Source: Anaerolineaceae bacterium
Lineage (GTDB): Bacteria; Chloroflexota; Anaerolineae; Anaerolineales; Anaerolineaceae
Reading direction: 5' to 3'
Assembly (NCBI GenBank): GCA_021107195.1
Contig: JAIOTF010000107.1
Coordinates: 1 to 6,339 of the forward strand
Length of the DNA: 6,339 bases
The notes under the pieces were generated by a model. That model saw only the letters and a list, made by a program, of their open reading frames with translations, searched no databases and was not told the DNA's origin. Shown one piece after another: positions 1 to 5,605 of the stretch; positions within the stretch are counted from its first letter, which is position 1; each line of letters opens with the position of its first letter. The position numbers and the translations under genes were made by a program.

Positions 1-156
1 GCCCTGACCTCCAGGGCATGTGTCAGTCGCTACGCTGTACAGTGTGCGCTCGCAATGACAGTACTGGGTGATTCTACAACATTTTAGTGTACCCGTGTTG
101 GCTGGCTGGCACAGGTTTGGTCGTTGGCGGGAGAATTACTCCAGGCCGAAACCGGT
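1..156. other. Gene-free left flank with small palindromes
   Basis: No convincing coding frame, RNA gene or mobile element was seen here. What is visible: a 6-bp hairpin at 1-17 (GCCCTG / CAGGGC, 5-nt loop, no T tract after it); two 8-nt palindromes, CTGTACAG at 35-42 and CAGTACTG at 59-66; and a triple TGGC run near 99-110. The segment at 21-60 begins with TGTCA and ends with TGACA, and read on the minus strand starts TGTCATTGCGAGCG. That string resembles a short repeat often scattered between genes in environmental bacterial genomes (recalled, not searched). The previous gene must end left of the window. Confidence 0.5.
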
Positions 157-185
157 TTGACAGCCCCTGCAATTTGTGATAATAT
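157..185 (+). promoter_or_regulatory. Sigma70-type promoter of the metK leader
   Basis: A perfect -35 hexamer TTGACA lies at 157-162. Two overlapping -10 choices follow: TAATAT at 180-185 with the ideal 17-nt spacer, or GATAAT at 178-183 with a 15-nt spacer and a TGT extension at 175-177. Transcription would begin around 190-193, about 25 nt before the riboswitch, so the whole aptamer would be transcribed. A 10-nt perfect palindrome AAACCGGTTT (149-158) overlaps the first bases of the -35 and could be an operator, but nothing else supports that. Confidence 0.75.
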
Positions 186-217
186 GCGATTTAACAATTA
201 AACAGCCCCGTATGGCG

Positions 218-318
<101 letters not shown>

Positions 319-322
<4 letters not shown>

Positions 323-345
323 GGCATTAGTCTTTCTTGCCCCCC
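319..345 (+). promoter_or_regulatory. Antiterminator of the SAM switch
   Basis: GGAGGGCA (319-326) can pair with TGCCCCCC (338-345): seven of eight positions match, with one A-C mismatch at 321/343 and an 11-nt loop. The left arm reuses four bases of the P1 3' strand (319-322), and the right arm reuses the 5' strand of the downstream terminator. The pairing is therefore mutually exclusive with both ligand-bound P1 and the terminator, as expected for an OFF switch: low SAM gives the antiterminator and read-through; high SAM gives P1 plus the terminator. Structure drawn by eye, not folded. Confidence 0.7.
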
Positions 346-375
346 GAGAACAACCGGCAGGGGCATTTTCTTTTC
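338..375 (+). terminator. Riboswitch-controlled intrinsic terminator
   Basis: TGCCCC (338-343) pairs with GGGGCA (360-365). CCG (344-346) can continue with CGG (355-357) across a two-base bulge. The hairpin is followed at once by the T-rich run TTTTCTTTTC (366-375). It sits between the aptamer and the metK ribosome binding site (379-384), so termination here would stop metK transcription. Control is therefore at transcription rather than by masking of the ribosome binding site. Confidence 0.8.
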
Positions 376-390
376 AACAGGAGGTTTTCT

Positions 391-1605
391 GTGACCAATA
401 CATTTATGAACTCGAAGAAGTATCTTTTCACTTCCGAGTCCGTGACCGAGGGACACCCGGACAAAATGTGCGACCAGATCAGCGATGCTATTCTGGATGC
501 CTGTCTGGAACAGGACCCATACTCGCGTGTGGCCTGTGAAACGGCCACCAAGACCGGTTATGTGATGATCATGGGTGAGATCACCACCAAAGCTTTCGTC
601 AATTTTGATGAACTGGTGCGCGAAGTTGTGACCAGCATTGGGTATGACCGCGGCAAAAAGAGCTTTGACGGTTACACCTGCGGAGTCATGTCCGCCATTT
701 CCCAGCAGTCCGGTGACATTGCTATGGGCGTTGATCAGGCCCTCGAATCAAAGGCCGGTGAAATGACCGAAGCCGAGATTGAGGCTTTGGGCGCTGGCGA
801 CCAGGGTATGATGTTCGGTTATGCCTGCACCGAAACCGATGTTTTGATGCCCGCTCCAATCCACTATGCTCACTTGCTGACCCGCCGCTTGGCAGAAGTA
901 CGCAAGAACGGCACAGTGGATTTCTTTTACCCGGACGGCAAGTCTCAGGTGACGGTGGAATACAGCAAGGGCAAGCCTGTGCGCATCCCGACTGTTTTGA
1001 TCTCTACCCAGCATGCCGCCAATGCTTCGCAGGAAGACATCCGCGCGGCTGTGATTGAGCACGTGATCAAGCCTGTGCTGCCCGGCGAACTGGTGGATTA
1101 TAGTGATGTGGACATCTACGTTAACCCGACCGGCCGTTTCTACATCGGCGGCCCGCTGGGTGATGCTGGTTTGACCGGACGCAAGATCATCGTGGATACC
1201 TACGGTGGGATGGGTCGTCATGGCGGGGGCGCCTTCAGCGGAAAAGATCCGACGAAGGTTGACCGTTCGGCTGCTTATGCTGCCCGCTGGGTTGCCAAGA
1301 ATATCGTGGCCGCCGGTCTGGCTGACCGCTGCGAATTGCAGTTGGCCTACGCTATCGGCGTTGCCCACCCGTTGAGCATCAACGTGGAAACCTTTGGCAC
1401 CGGCCATATTGCTGACGAGAAGATCGTCAAGCTGGTTGATGAACAATTCGACCTGCGTCCCGGCGCCATCCTGCGCGACCTGGACATGCGCCGCCCGATC
1501 TATCGCAAGGTCGCAGCTTACGGTCACTTTGGCCGTGCTGACCTCGATTTGCCGTGGGAGCGCACTGACCGCGCCGCCGCCCTCAAGGCTGCTGCCGGTT
1601 TGTAA
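391..1605 (+). CDS. metK: S-adenosylmethionine synthetase (methionine adenosyltransferase)
   Basis: It makes S-adenosylmethionine from methionine and ATP, releasing phosphate and pyrophosphate; cytosolic and normally a homotetramer. At 404 residues it is full length for the bacterial family. Visible motifs: ESVTEGHPDK (16-25, with the active-site histidine of GHPDK), the methionine-loop region around MGEITT (61-66), the signature GAGDQGMMFGYACTET (134-149), and the phosphate-binding GGGAFSGKDPTKVDRSAAY (278-296). The GTG start is chosen because AGGAGG (379-384) lies 6 nt upstream. The in-frame ATG at 406 would leave 21 nt, and the upstream TTG at 337 falls inside the terminator stem and encodes no family sequence. 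The gene is monocistronic, preceded by a SAM-I riboswitch and closed by its own terminator, so its product should repress its own synthesis. Confidence 0.98.
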   Translation: MTNTFMNSKKYLFTSESVTEGHPDKMCDQISDAILDACLEQDPYSRVACETATKTGYVMIMGEITTKAFVNFDELVREVVTSIGYDRGKKSFDGYTCGVMSAISQQSGDIAMGVDQALESKAGEMTEAEIEALGAGDQGMMFGYACTETDVLMPAPIHYAHLLTRRLAEVRKNGTVDFFYPDGKSQVTVEYSKGKPVRIPTVLISTQHAANASQEDIRAAVIEHVIKPVLPGELVDYSDVDIYVNPTGRFYIGGPLGDAGLTGRKIIVDTYGGMGRHGGGAFSGKDPTKVDRSAAYAARWVAKNIVAAGLADRCELQLAYAIGVAHPLSINVETFGTGHIADEKIVKLVDEQFDLRPGAILRDLDMRRPIYRKVAAYGHFGRADLDLPWERTDRAAALKAAAGL

Positions 1606-1625
1606 GATTTTCTTTGAGTTGTTTT

Positions 1626-1665
1626 GCAGGGACAGGCACGCAAGCGCCTGTCCCTGCTTGTTGTT
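1626..1665 (+). terminator. Intrinsic terminator after metK
   Basis: A perfect 12-bp inverted repeat, GCAGGGACAGGC (1626-1637) with GCCTGTCCCTGC (1646-1657), encloses an 8-nt loop and is followed by the U-rich tail TTGTTGTT (1658-1665). It begins 20 nt after the metK stop. Its GGGACAGGC/GCCTGTCCC arms resemble dispersed hairpin repeats, so it may be a repeat copy serving as terminator. Confidence 0.8.
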
Positions 1666-1812
1666 AACCTCCCTTGGAAAGGTTGGATTGCTGCTGCGTG
1701 GTCTGCTTATGCGAAAAATGTAGGATGTGCCAGGTTTGCCAAATTTGAATATAGCCTGTTTTGAGAGATATACCAGCCTGGAAGACTCTCCGCGACCTTT
1801 CCAGGGGGTGTG
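1666..1812. other. Spacer between metK terminator and plsC promoter
   Basis: No gene was recognised. A weak inverted repeat AACCT/AGGTT (1666-1670 with 1680-1684) follows the terminator. A better one, CCTGGAA (1777-1783) with TTCCAGG (1799-1805), lies just upstream of the proposed -10 of the next gene, where a regulator could bind. Short open frames crossing this stretch have no ribosome binding site and no recognisable product. Confidence 0.4.
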
Positions 1813-1819
1813 TAAACTC

Positions 1820-1828
1820 TGATACAAT
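1820..1828 (+). promoter_or_regulatory. Probable extended -10 promoter of the acyltransferase gene
   Basis: TGATACAAT at 1820-1828 reads as a TGN-extended -10 with hexamer TACAAT (1823-1828). No good -35 is present at 17 nt. TTTCCA at 1798-1803 matches TTGACA at four of six positions, but at 19 nt spacing. The predicted start near 1835 gives a leader of about 38 nt. Confidence 0.45.
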
Positions 1829-1872
1829 CAATTTTGTTCTGTCATTATTCGTTTTTTGTTATCGAGGTAAAG

Positions 1873-2595
1873 ATGAGCTTCAAGTACAAACTGACCCAAT
1901 TCACGGTCAAAACCGTTTTGGATATTGCCACCCGGGTGCATATGCACGCGGTGGCTGAGATCCCGTGGAATGGGCCGTTAATTGTCACGATCAATCATGT
2001 CAATTCATTGGATGCGCCGATGCTCCTGACTTATCTGCAGCCGCGGCCAATCACCCCGCTGGGCAAAGAAGAGTTGTGGCAAAGCACCCTCTCCCGTATT
2101 TTGATGAATCACTGGGGCGGGATTCCCATCCGGCGCGGTGAGGCAGATATGGCCGCTTTAAAGGCATCACGGGAAGCATTAAAACGTGACCGTATTCTGG
2201 CGATTGCCCCCGAAGGCACACGCAGTGAAAATGGGCAGTTGCAGCAGGGCAAGCCGGGCGTGCTGCTGCTGGCCATGCGCAGCGGCGTGCCGATCCTGCC
2301 TCTGGCTCATTACGGCGGTGCGAAAATATTTGATAACCTGCGCCGCCTGCGCAGAACCGATTTTCATATTGTGTCCGGGCATTCATTTACCCTGGACATG
2401 CATGGGCGAAAAGCGGATCGCGAGCTGCGCCAACTGGTGGCGGATGAGATCATGTATCAACTGGCGGCTTTGCTGCCCGAGAAGTACCGCGGGTATTACG
2501 CTGACATGAGCAAGGCCACGGAGCAATACCTGTCGTTTGTTCCAGGGGGTCATAGCAACCTGGTCTATGCCGACGAGCTGGCGCAGGGGAGCTAA
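1873..2595 (+). CDS. PlsC-like 1-acylglycerol-3-phosphate acyltransferase
   Basis: It probably transfers a fatty acyl chain to lysophosphatidic acid to form phosphatidic acid, at the inner face of the membrane. The 240-residue protein has the four family blocks in order: NHVNSLD (41-47), giving the catalytic HX4D pair His42 and Asp47; GGIPIRRGE (82-90); the substrate-binding EGTRS (114-118); and VPILPLA (139-145). There is no clear transmembrane helix; the N-terminal stretch (residues 1-25) is amphipathic-looking and basic. The ATG at 1873 is chosen because GAGG (1864-1867) lies 5 nt upstream; an in-frame TTG at 1834 has no such site. The gene stands alone between two terminators, so no partner hints at its exact acceptor. 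The family also contains acyltransferases with other lysophospholipid substrates, so the substrate is less sure than the fold. Confidence 0.9.
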   Translation: MSFKYKLTQFTVKTVLDIATRVHMHAVAEIPWNGPLIVTINHVNSLDAPMLLTYLQPRPITPLGKEELWQSTLSRILMNHWGGIPIRRGEADMAALKASREALKRDRILAIAPEGTRSENGQLQQGKPGVLLLAMRSGVPILPLAHYGGAKIFDNLRRLRRTDFHIVSGHSFTLDMHGRKADRELRQLVADEIMYQLAALLPEKYRGYYADMSKATEQYLSFVPGGHSNLVYADELAQGS

Positions 2596-2629
2596 TGCGC
2601 GTAGCCATACAAAGAGTAAATCTCACAGA

Positions 2630-2666
2630 AAAAACACCCGCGAATATTGAATTCGCGGGTGTTTTT
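2630..2666. terminator. Bidirectional intrinsic terminator between convergent genes
   Basis: A 16-bp perfect stem (2630-2645 with 2651-2666) has a 5-nt loop. Its GC core is CACCCGCG/CGCGGGTG, and its base is an A tract (2630-2634) facing a T tract (2662-2666), with more T-rich sequence after it. Read on either strand the hairpin ends in a U run, so it can stop both the plus-strand acyltransferase transcript and the minus-strand glycosylase transcript, whose stop codon is at 2683-2685. Confidence 0.92.
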
Positions 2667-2682
2667 GTTTTTCTGTTTGAGA

Positions 2683-3363
2683 TCATTCATCCCTCTCCGC
2701 ATACGGGCACACACCGCGCAGGGGGCAGGCCTCGCATTGCGGTTTGCGGGCGTGGCAGATCTCGCGGCCGAGACGGATGATATTGAGGTGGGCGGTGCCG
2801 TAGGTCTCGGGCGCGAACAGTGCAGCCAGGTGGACGTGGGCTTTTTCAACGGTCATCTTCTGCGGGCGCAGGCCGAGCCGCCCGCTGACGCGGTAGACAT
2901 GGGTGTCTACCGGGAAGCCGGGCATACCGAGAGAGAATTGCATCACAATGGCGGCGGTCTTGGGGCCGACGCCTTTGAATTTTAACAGCCAGGCGTGCAC
3001 CTCATCCGGCGGCCAGGATTTGAGAAATTCCAGGTCCAGGCTGCCGCGCTCCTCGGTGATCTGGCGCAGCACGTTTTGCAGGCGCGACCCTTTCTGATTG
3101 GCCAGCCCGGCGATGCGCACGGCCTCGATCACGTCCTCGGTGGGGGCGTCGCGAACTTCTTCCCAGGTGGGGAAGCGCTGGCGCAGGCGGTTGAAGGCCT
3201 TGTCACGGTTGACGTCGTTGGTGTTTTGCGAGAGGATGGTCAAAATGAGTTCATCCACCGCTGGCGGGGGATTGTTGCGCCATTCCGGTTCGCCGTAGAA
3301 GCACAGCAGGCGCTGATGAATTTCTTTGGCAAAATGGCTCAGGGTTTTCAAGTCATTGTTCAT
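2683..3363 (-). CDS. nth: Endonuclease III-like DNA glycosylase/AP lyase
   Basis: It excises oxidised pyrimidines and cleaves the abasic site, in base excision repair. The 226-residue protein is close to the family's usual length. It shows the helix-hairpin-helix and GPD region FKGVGPKTAAIV (129-140) with candidate catalytic Lys135, the VDTHVYR segment with the conserved Asp153, and a C-terminal [4Fe-4S] motif C-X6-C-X2-C-X5-C at Cys203, Cys210, Cys213 and Cys219. The Lys-Asp pair marks a bifunctional glycosylase/lyase rather than MutY, which lacks the lysine. Residues 44-50 read LSQNTND where E. coli Nth has a SAQATD-type stretch, so it may belong to a related HhH-GPD branch with a shifted substrate range. 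The ATG overlaps the asparaginase stop as ATGA (3360-3363), with only a weak purine-rich site upstream, so translation is probably coupled. Confidence 0.92.
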   Translation of the reverse strand: MNNDLKTLSHFAKEIHQRLLCFYGEPEWRNNPPPAVDELILTILSQNTNDVNRDKAFNRLRQRFPTWEEVRDAPTEDVIEAVRIAGLANQKGSRLQNVLRQITEERGSLDLEFLKSWPPDEVHAWLLKFKGVGPKTAAIVMQFSLGMPGFPVDTHVYRVSGRLGLRPQKMTVEKAHVHLAALFAPETYGTAHLNIIRLGREICHARKPQCEACPLRGVCPYAERDE

Positions 3364-4418
3364 GATTCAGTTTCTTTCTTCAATTGAAAGCAGGGGCGTA
3401 TCTGTCCCACATCCAGCTTGCGCCAGTTTTGCACCGGGCGGATGTCAAAATCGGCGAGGGCCTGGTTTTGGGCCTGGGTGAAGGGCACGCCCAACTGGCG
3501 CAGGATCTCAAGGATGACCAGTGGCCGGGCGCGTTGAGTCAGGTCGCCATCGGCGATCTTGAGAGTGATTCCCAGGGCGGGGCTGCCTGGCCTGATCAGG
3601 CCGGGCATCAGGCCGACGGCTTGATATCCCTCTGCGCCGATCTTGGTGATGATCTGGCCTTCAAAAGCGGCCATCAGGGCAGTGTCAAACCTTCCTGGTC
3701 CGGCGACCATGTCCGGGTGAGCGGGCATGGCACGCGCAATGCGGCGCAGCGCGGCGGCGCGCACTTCGGGCAGGCCAGTGGGATCGCACAGGCGGGCAAA
3801 GGCCAGGGCAGCATTGAACAGGGGCACAGCAAAAACCGGAACCGAACAGCCGTCTGTGCCCAGTAAAATCTGATCCGCGGGCATGTTCATCATCTCTGCT
3901 ACCGCTTGCAGGATGGTCTTTTGCAGAGGGTGATCGGGGTTGATGTAATCTTCTTCGGGAATGTGGTGCAGGCGGGTGTAAGCCAGCATGCCGGTATGTT
4001 TCCCGGAGCAATTCTGGTGCAGGGTGGTGGGCTGCTCGCCGCGCAACAGCATGGCAGCCGCACTGGCTTTGTCGGTGGGAGCATGTGCGCCGCACAAGAG
4101 GTCTTCTGGCCCGATGCCGATCTTGGCCTGCAATGCTTTCAGCGCGCGGATATGTTCTTCTGTGCCGCTGTGGGACGCACATATCAAGGCAATTTCCTGG
4201 TCGCTGAATTGAAAAGCCTGCGCACCGCCGCTTTCGATTAAGGGCAGGGCCTGAAAAGGTTTGGAGGCAGAGCGCAGGAAGGCAACTGTCTGCGGGTCAC
4301 CCAGGCTGGCGACCAGCCGCTTTTGGGGATCGACCACGGCGGCTGCGCCAAAGTGCACTGATTCGACGATCGGGCCGCGGGTTACCTCAACCAGTGGAAT
4401 GAAATTGGAATAGGGCAT
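3360..4418 (-). CDS. Class-3 L-asparaginase (asparaginase II, PF06089 type)
   Basis: It probably hydrolyses L-asparagine to aspartate and ammonia in the cytoplasm; no signal peptide is visible. The 352-residue protein matches the Rhizobium etli ReAV/AnsA type, unrelated to E. coli AnsA and AnsB. Visible blocks: RSASKPFQ (49-56) with Ser50-X-X-Lys53, ASHSG (81-85), CSGKHTGM (137-144) with Cys137 and Lys140, GTDGCSVP (187-194) with Cys191, AGPGRFDTALM (239-249) and TKIGAEG (258-264). From memory of the ReAV structure, Ser48, Lys51, Cys135, Lys138 and Cys189 are catalytic or zinc-binding residues; all recur here with a constant offset of two. Lys259 may be the second catalytic lysine. The ATG has GGA (4423-4425) 4 nt upstream. 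First gene of a two-gene operon with the glycosylase. Confidence 0.9.
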   Translation of the reverse strand: MPYSNFIPLVEVTRGPIVESVHFGAAAVVDPQKRLVASLGDPQTVAFLRSASKPFQALPLIESGGAQAFQFSDQEIALICASHSGTEEHIRALKALQAKIGIGPEDLLCGAHAPTDKASAAAMLLRGEQPTTLHQNCSGKHTGMLAYTRLHHIPEEDYINPDHPLQKTILQAVAEMMNMPADQILLGTDGCSVPVFAVPLFNAALAFARLCDPTGLPEVRAAALRRIARAMPAHPDMVAGPGRFDTALMAAFEGQIITKIGAEGYQAVGLMPGLIRPGSPALGITLKIADGDLTQRARPLVILEILRQLGVPFTQAQNQALADFDIRPVQNWRKLDVGQIRPCFQLKKETES

Positions 4419-4441
4419 AGGTTCCTTTCTGCTTTTTGCGG

Positions 4442-4450
4442 ATTATAACA
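4442..4450 (-). promoter_or_regulatory. Extended -10 promoter of the asparaginase operon
   Basis: On the minus strand the sequence reads TGTTATAAT: a consensus TATAAT (4442-4447) preceded by TGN. No good -35 is found 16-18 nt upstream (AAAATA at 17 nt), which fits an extended -10 promoter. The start would be near 4435, leaving a leader of about 17 nt that just covers the ribosome binding site. Confidence 0.65.
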
Positions 4451-4612
4451 CCGCACAAGGTGATTATTTTGGAGAATTATCATAAAGAGGGTCTTTCCCC
4501 GCGTTTGCTGTGGGGAGGATTTATTTGTAGGGTAGGGACGAAGCGCATTGCTCCGTGGCGTTCGCCCCTACCGGAAAAGAGTTGATTTTATTGCCAGGAT
4601 TAAGAAAGACAT
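4451..4612. other. Intergenic spacer with hairpins
   Basis: No gene. It lies between the end of the acetyltransferase gene and the asparaginase promoter, both on the minus strand. It contains a short hairpin TCCCC/GGGGA (4496-4500 with 4512-4516, 11-nt loop) and the palindromic repeat at 4531-4572. Neither is followed by a clean T run on the minus strand, so no textbook terminator for the upstream operon is visible. Confidence 0.5.
4531..4572. repeat. Palindromic intergenic repeat (GTAGGG(G/A)CGAA type)
   Basis: Arms GGTAGGGACGAA (4531-4542) and TTCGCCCCTACC (4561-4572) are complementary at 11 of 12 positions around an 18-nt centre, in which CGC (4544-4546) and GCG (4558-4560) can extend the stem past a one-base bulge. 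The single mismatch is A-C on plus-strand RNA but a G-U pair on minus-strand RNA, so the hairpin is fully paired in the direction the neighbouring genes are transcribed. The arm sequence resembles a dispersed GTAGGGGCGA/TCGCCCCTAC repeat of environmental bacterial genomes (recalled, only one copy in this window). Confidence 0.6.
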
Positions 4613-5137
4613 TCAGACTATGTGAATCCAGTAGCGGCGGATGGGTGTTGGTTCACTTTCAGGATGGATAACGTCCCACAGTTTGCCGCCGTTGGCTTCA
4701 ATGATGCGGGCAGAGGCGATGTTGTTATCATTGCAAGTGATTAATGCCTTGGTCCATCTCCAGTCACGCAGTTTTTCCAGGGCAAGTTGCAATTGGCGGG
4801 TTCCGTAGCCCTTACGGCGGCGGGTGGGGCGGATATCATAGCCGATGTGACCGCCAATTTGTTTCAACCAGGGGGTCAGTTTATGGCGGATTCGGATCAC
4901 GCCGATTAGGTCGTGATCTTCCACGCTCCAAAAGGTGGATTGGGGGACATAACCTTCCGGCAGGTCAATGCCTGCTGCGTCCATTTCCAATCGTTGTACG
5001 TATCTGGTGAAGTCGCGCTCCAACTGCGGCAGGAGCTCGGCATAGCGTTTTTCTCCATGGGCCTGGTATTCGGCTGCCATGGTAATGAAGGTCTCTTTTA
5101 ATTCCAGCGCGGGTTCGATCAGTTTGAAACCAGTCAT
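4613..5137 (-). CDS. GNAT family N-acetyltransferase (COG3981-like)
   Basis: The 174-residue protein has a C-terminal GNAT fold. The acetyl-CoA pyrophosphate loop is RRRKGYGT (106-113), matching the R/Q-X-X-G-X-G/A pattern, after a beta strand HIGYDIRP (97-104). The later segment ITCNDNNIASARIIEANGG (133-151) is the typical motif B, with Asn residues and the helix before the last strand. The N-terminal 60 residues form a charged helical extension, probably holding the acceptor site. This arrangement resembles the predicted acetyltransferases of COG3981; the substrate is unknown. The ATG has AAGGCGG starting 14 nt upstream. The gene lies 30 nt after the preceding acetyltransferase and is probably last in a methyltransferase-GNAT-GNAT operon. 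Confidence 0.85.
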   Translation of the reverse strand: MTGFKLIEPALELKETFITMAAEYQAHGEKRYAELLPQLERDFTRYVQRLEMDAAGIDLPEGYVPQSTFWSVEDHDLIGVIRIRHKLTPWLKQIGGHIGYDIRPTRRRKGYGTRQLQLALEKLRDWRWTKALITCNDNNIASARIIEANGGKLWDVIHPESEPTPIRRYWIHIV

Positions 5138-5167
5138 TTGCCCGCCTTATTCTTTACCACAGGAAGG

Positions 5168-5605
5168 TTACGCCAGGTCCAGGGACAGGAACATAGCCGC
5201 TTCGTGACCGCTGTTGCTGTAATAGCGGTCGTTATAACCGCAGATGCGAAAGCCGTTCTTGAGATAAAGCTGCAATACAGGGTTGAGGGAGGGTGCTTCG
5301 GCCAGCAGGCAGCGGCAGGGTGTGGCGCGTGCCACGTTGACCTGGTGCTGCAAGAGGCGGGTGGCGATGCCTTGATGACGATAGACAGGCAGCACGAAAA
5401 TATCGATCAGACTGACCGTGTTATTCCACTCGTGATACTCCAGGCCGCTGAAGGCGATCATCTCGCCATTCTCTTCAACGATGTACATTTCGGAGTATTC
5501 CGATGTGATCAGTGACAGAAAGTCGCGCCCGGATTCAAAAGCGTAGGTTTGGTTCAGTGCATTAATGGCAGCGGCATCTTCAGGCAGGGCTTTACGGATG
5601 TTCAT
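5168..5605 (-). CDS. GNAT family N-acetyltransferase (short, RimI-like)
   Basis: A minimal 145-residue GNAT domain. The N-terminal MNIRKALPEDAAAINAL is the usual first strand and helix; LIDIFVLPVYRHQGIATRLL (67-86) holds the acetyl-CoA loop R76-H-Q-G-I-A81; and LYLKNGFRICGYNDRYY (113-129) is the usual C-terminal block, with the Tyr/Asn-Gly-Phe element. The ending resembles RimI-like protein acetyltransferases, but the acceptor cannot be read from sequence. The ATG at 5603-5605 is chosen because GGAG (5610-5613) lies 4 nt upstream and the GNAT fold begins exactly there. The frame stays open to 6136, but that part overlaps the methyltransferase and has no family sequence. It overlaps the methyltransferase stop by 14 nt, pointing to translational coupling. 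Confidence 0.87.
   Translation of the reverse strand: MNIRKALPEDAAAINALNQTYAFESGRDFLSLITSEYSEMYIVEENGEMIAFSGLEYHEWNNTVSLIDIFVLPVYRHQGIATRLLQHQVNVARATPCRCLLAEAPSLNPVLQLYLKNGFRICGYNDRYYSNSGHEAAMFLSLDLA

Noticed and set aside
35..66. CTGTACAG and CAGTACTG as a LexA/SOS-type operator
   Set aside because: They do not match a known LexA box at proper spacing, no gene start is near, and short palindromes of this size occur by chance.
748..1827. 359-codon open frame on the minus strand
   Set aside because: It lies antisense to metK, whose identity is certain, contains no recognisable domain, and arises from the GC-biased codon use of metK.
1761..1958. 65-codon plus-strand frame before and into the acyltransferase gene
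   Set aside because: It crosses the promoter and overlaps the real gene in another frame; no ribosome site.
2595..2985. Short plus-strand frames after the acyltransferase gene
   Set aside because: They run through the bidirectional terminator and into the antisense of the glycosylase gene, with no coding signal.
3384..3866. 160-codon plus-strand frame
   Set aside because: Antisense shadow of the asparaginase gene; no ribosome site or domain.
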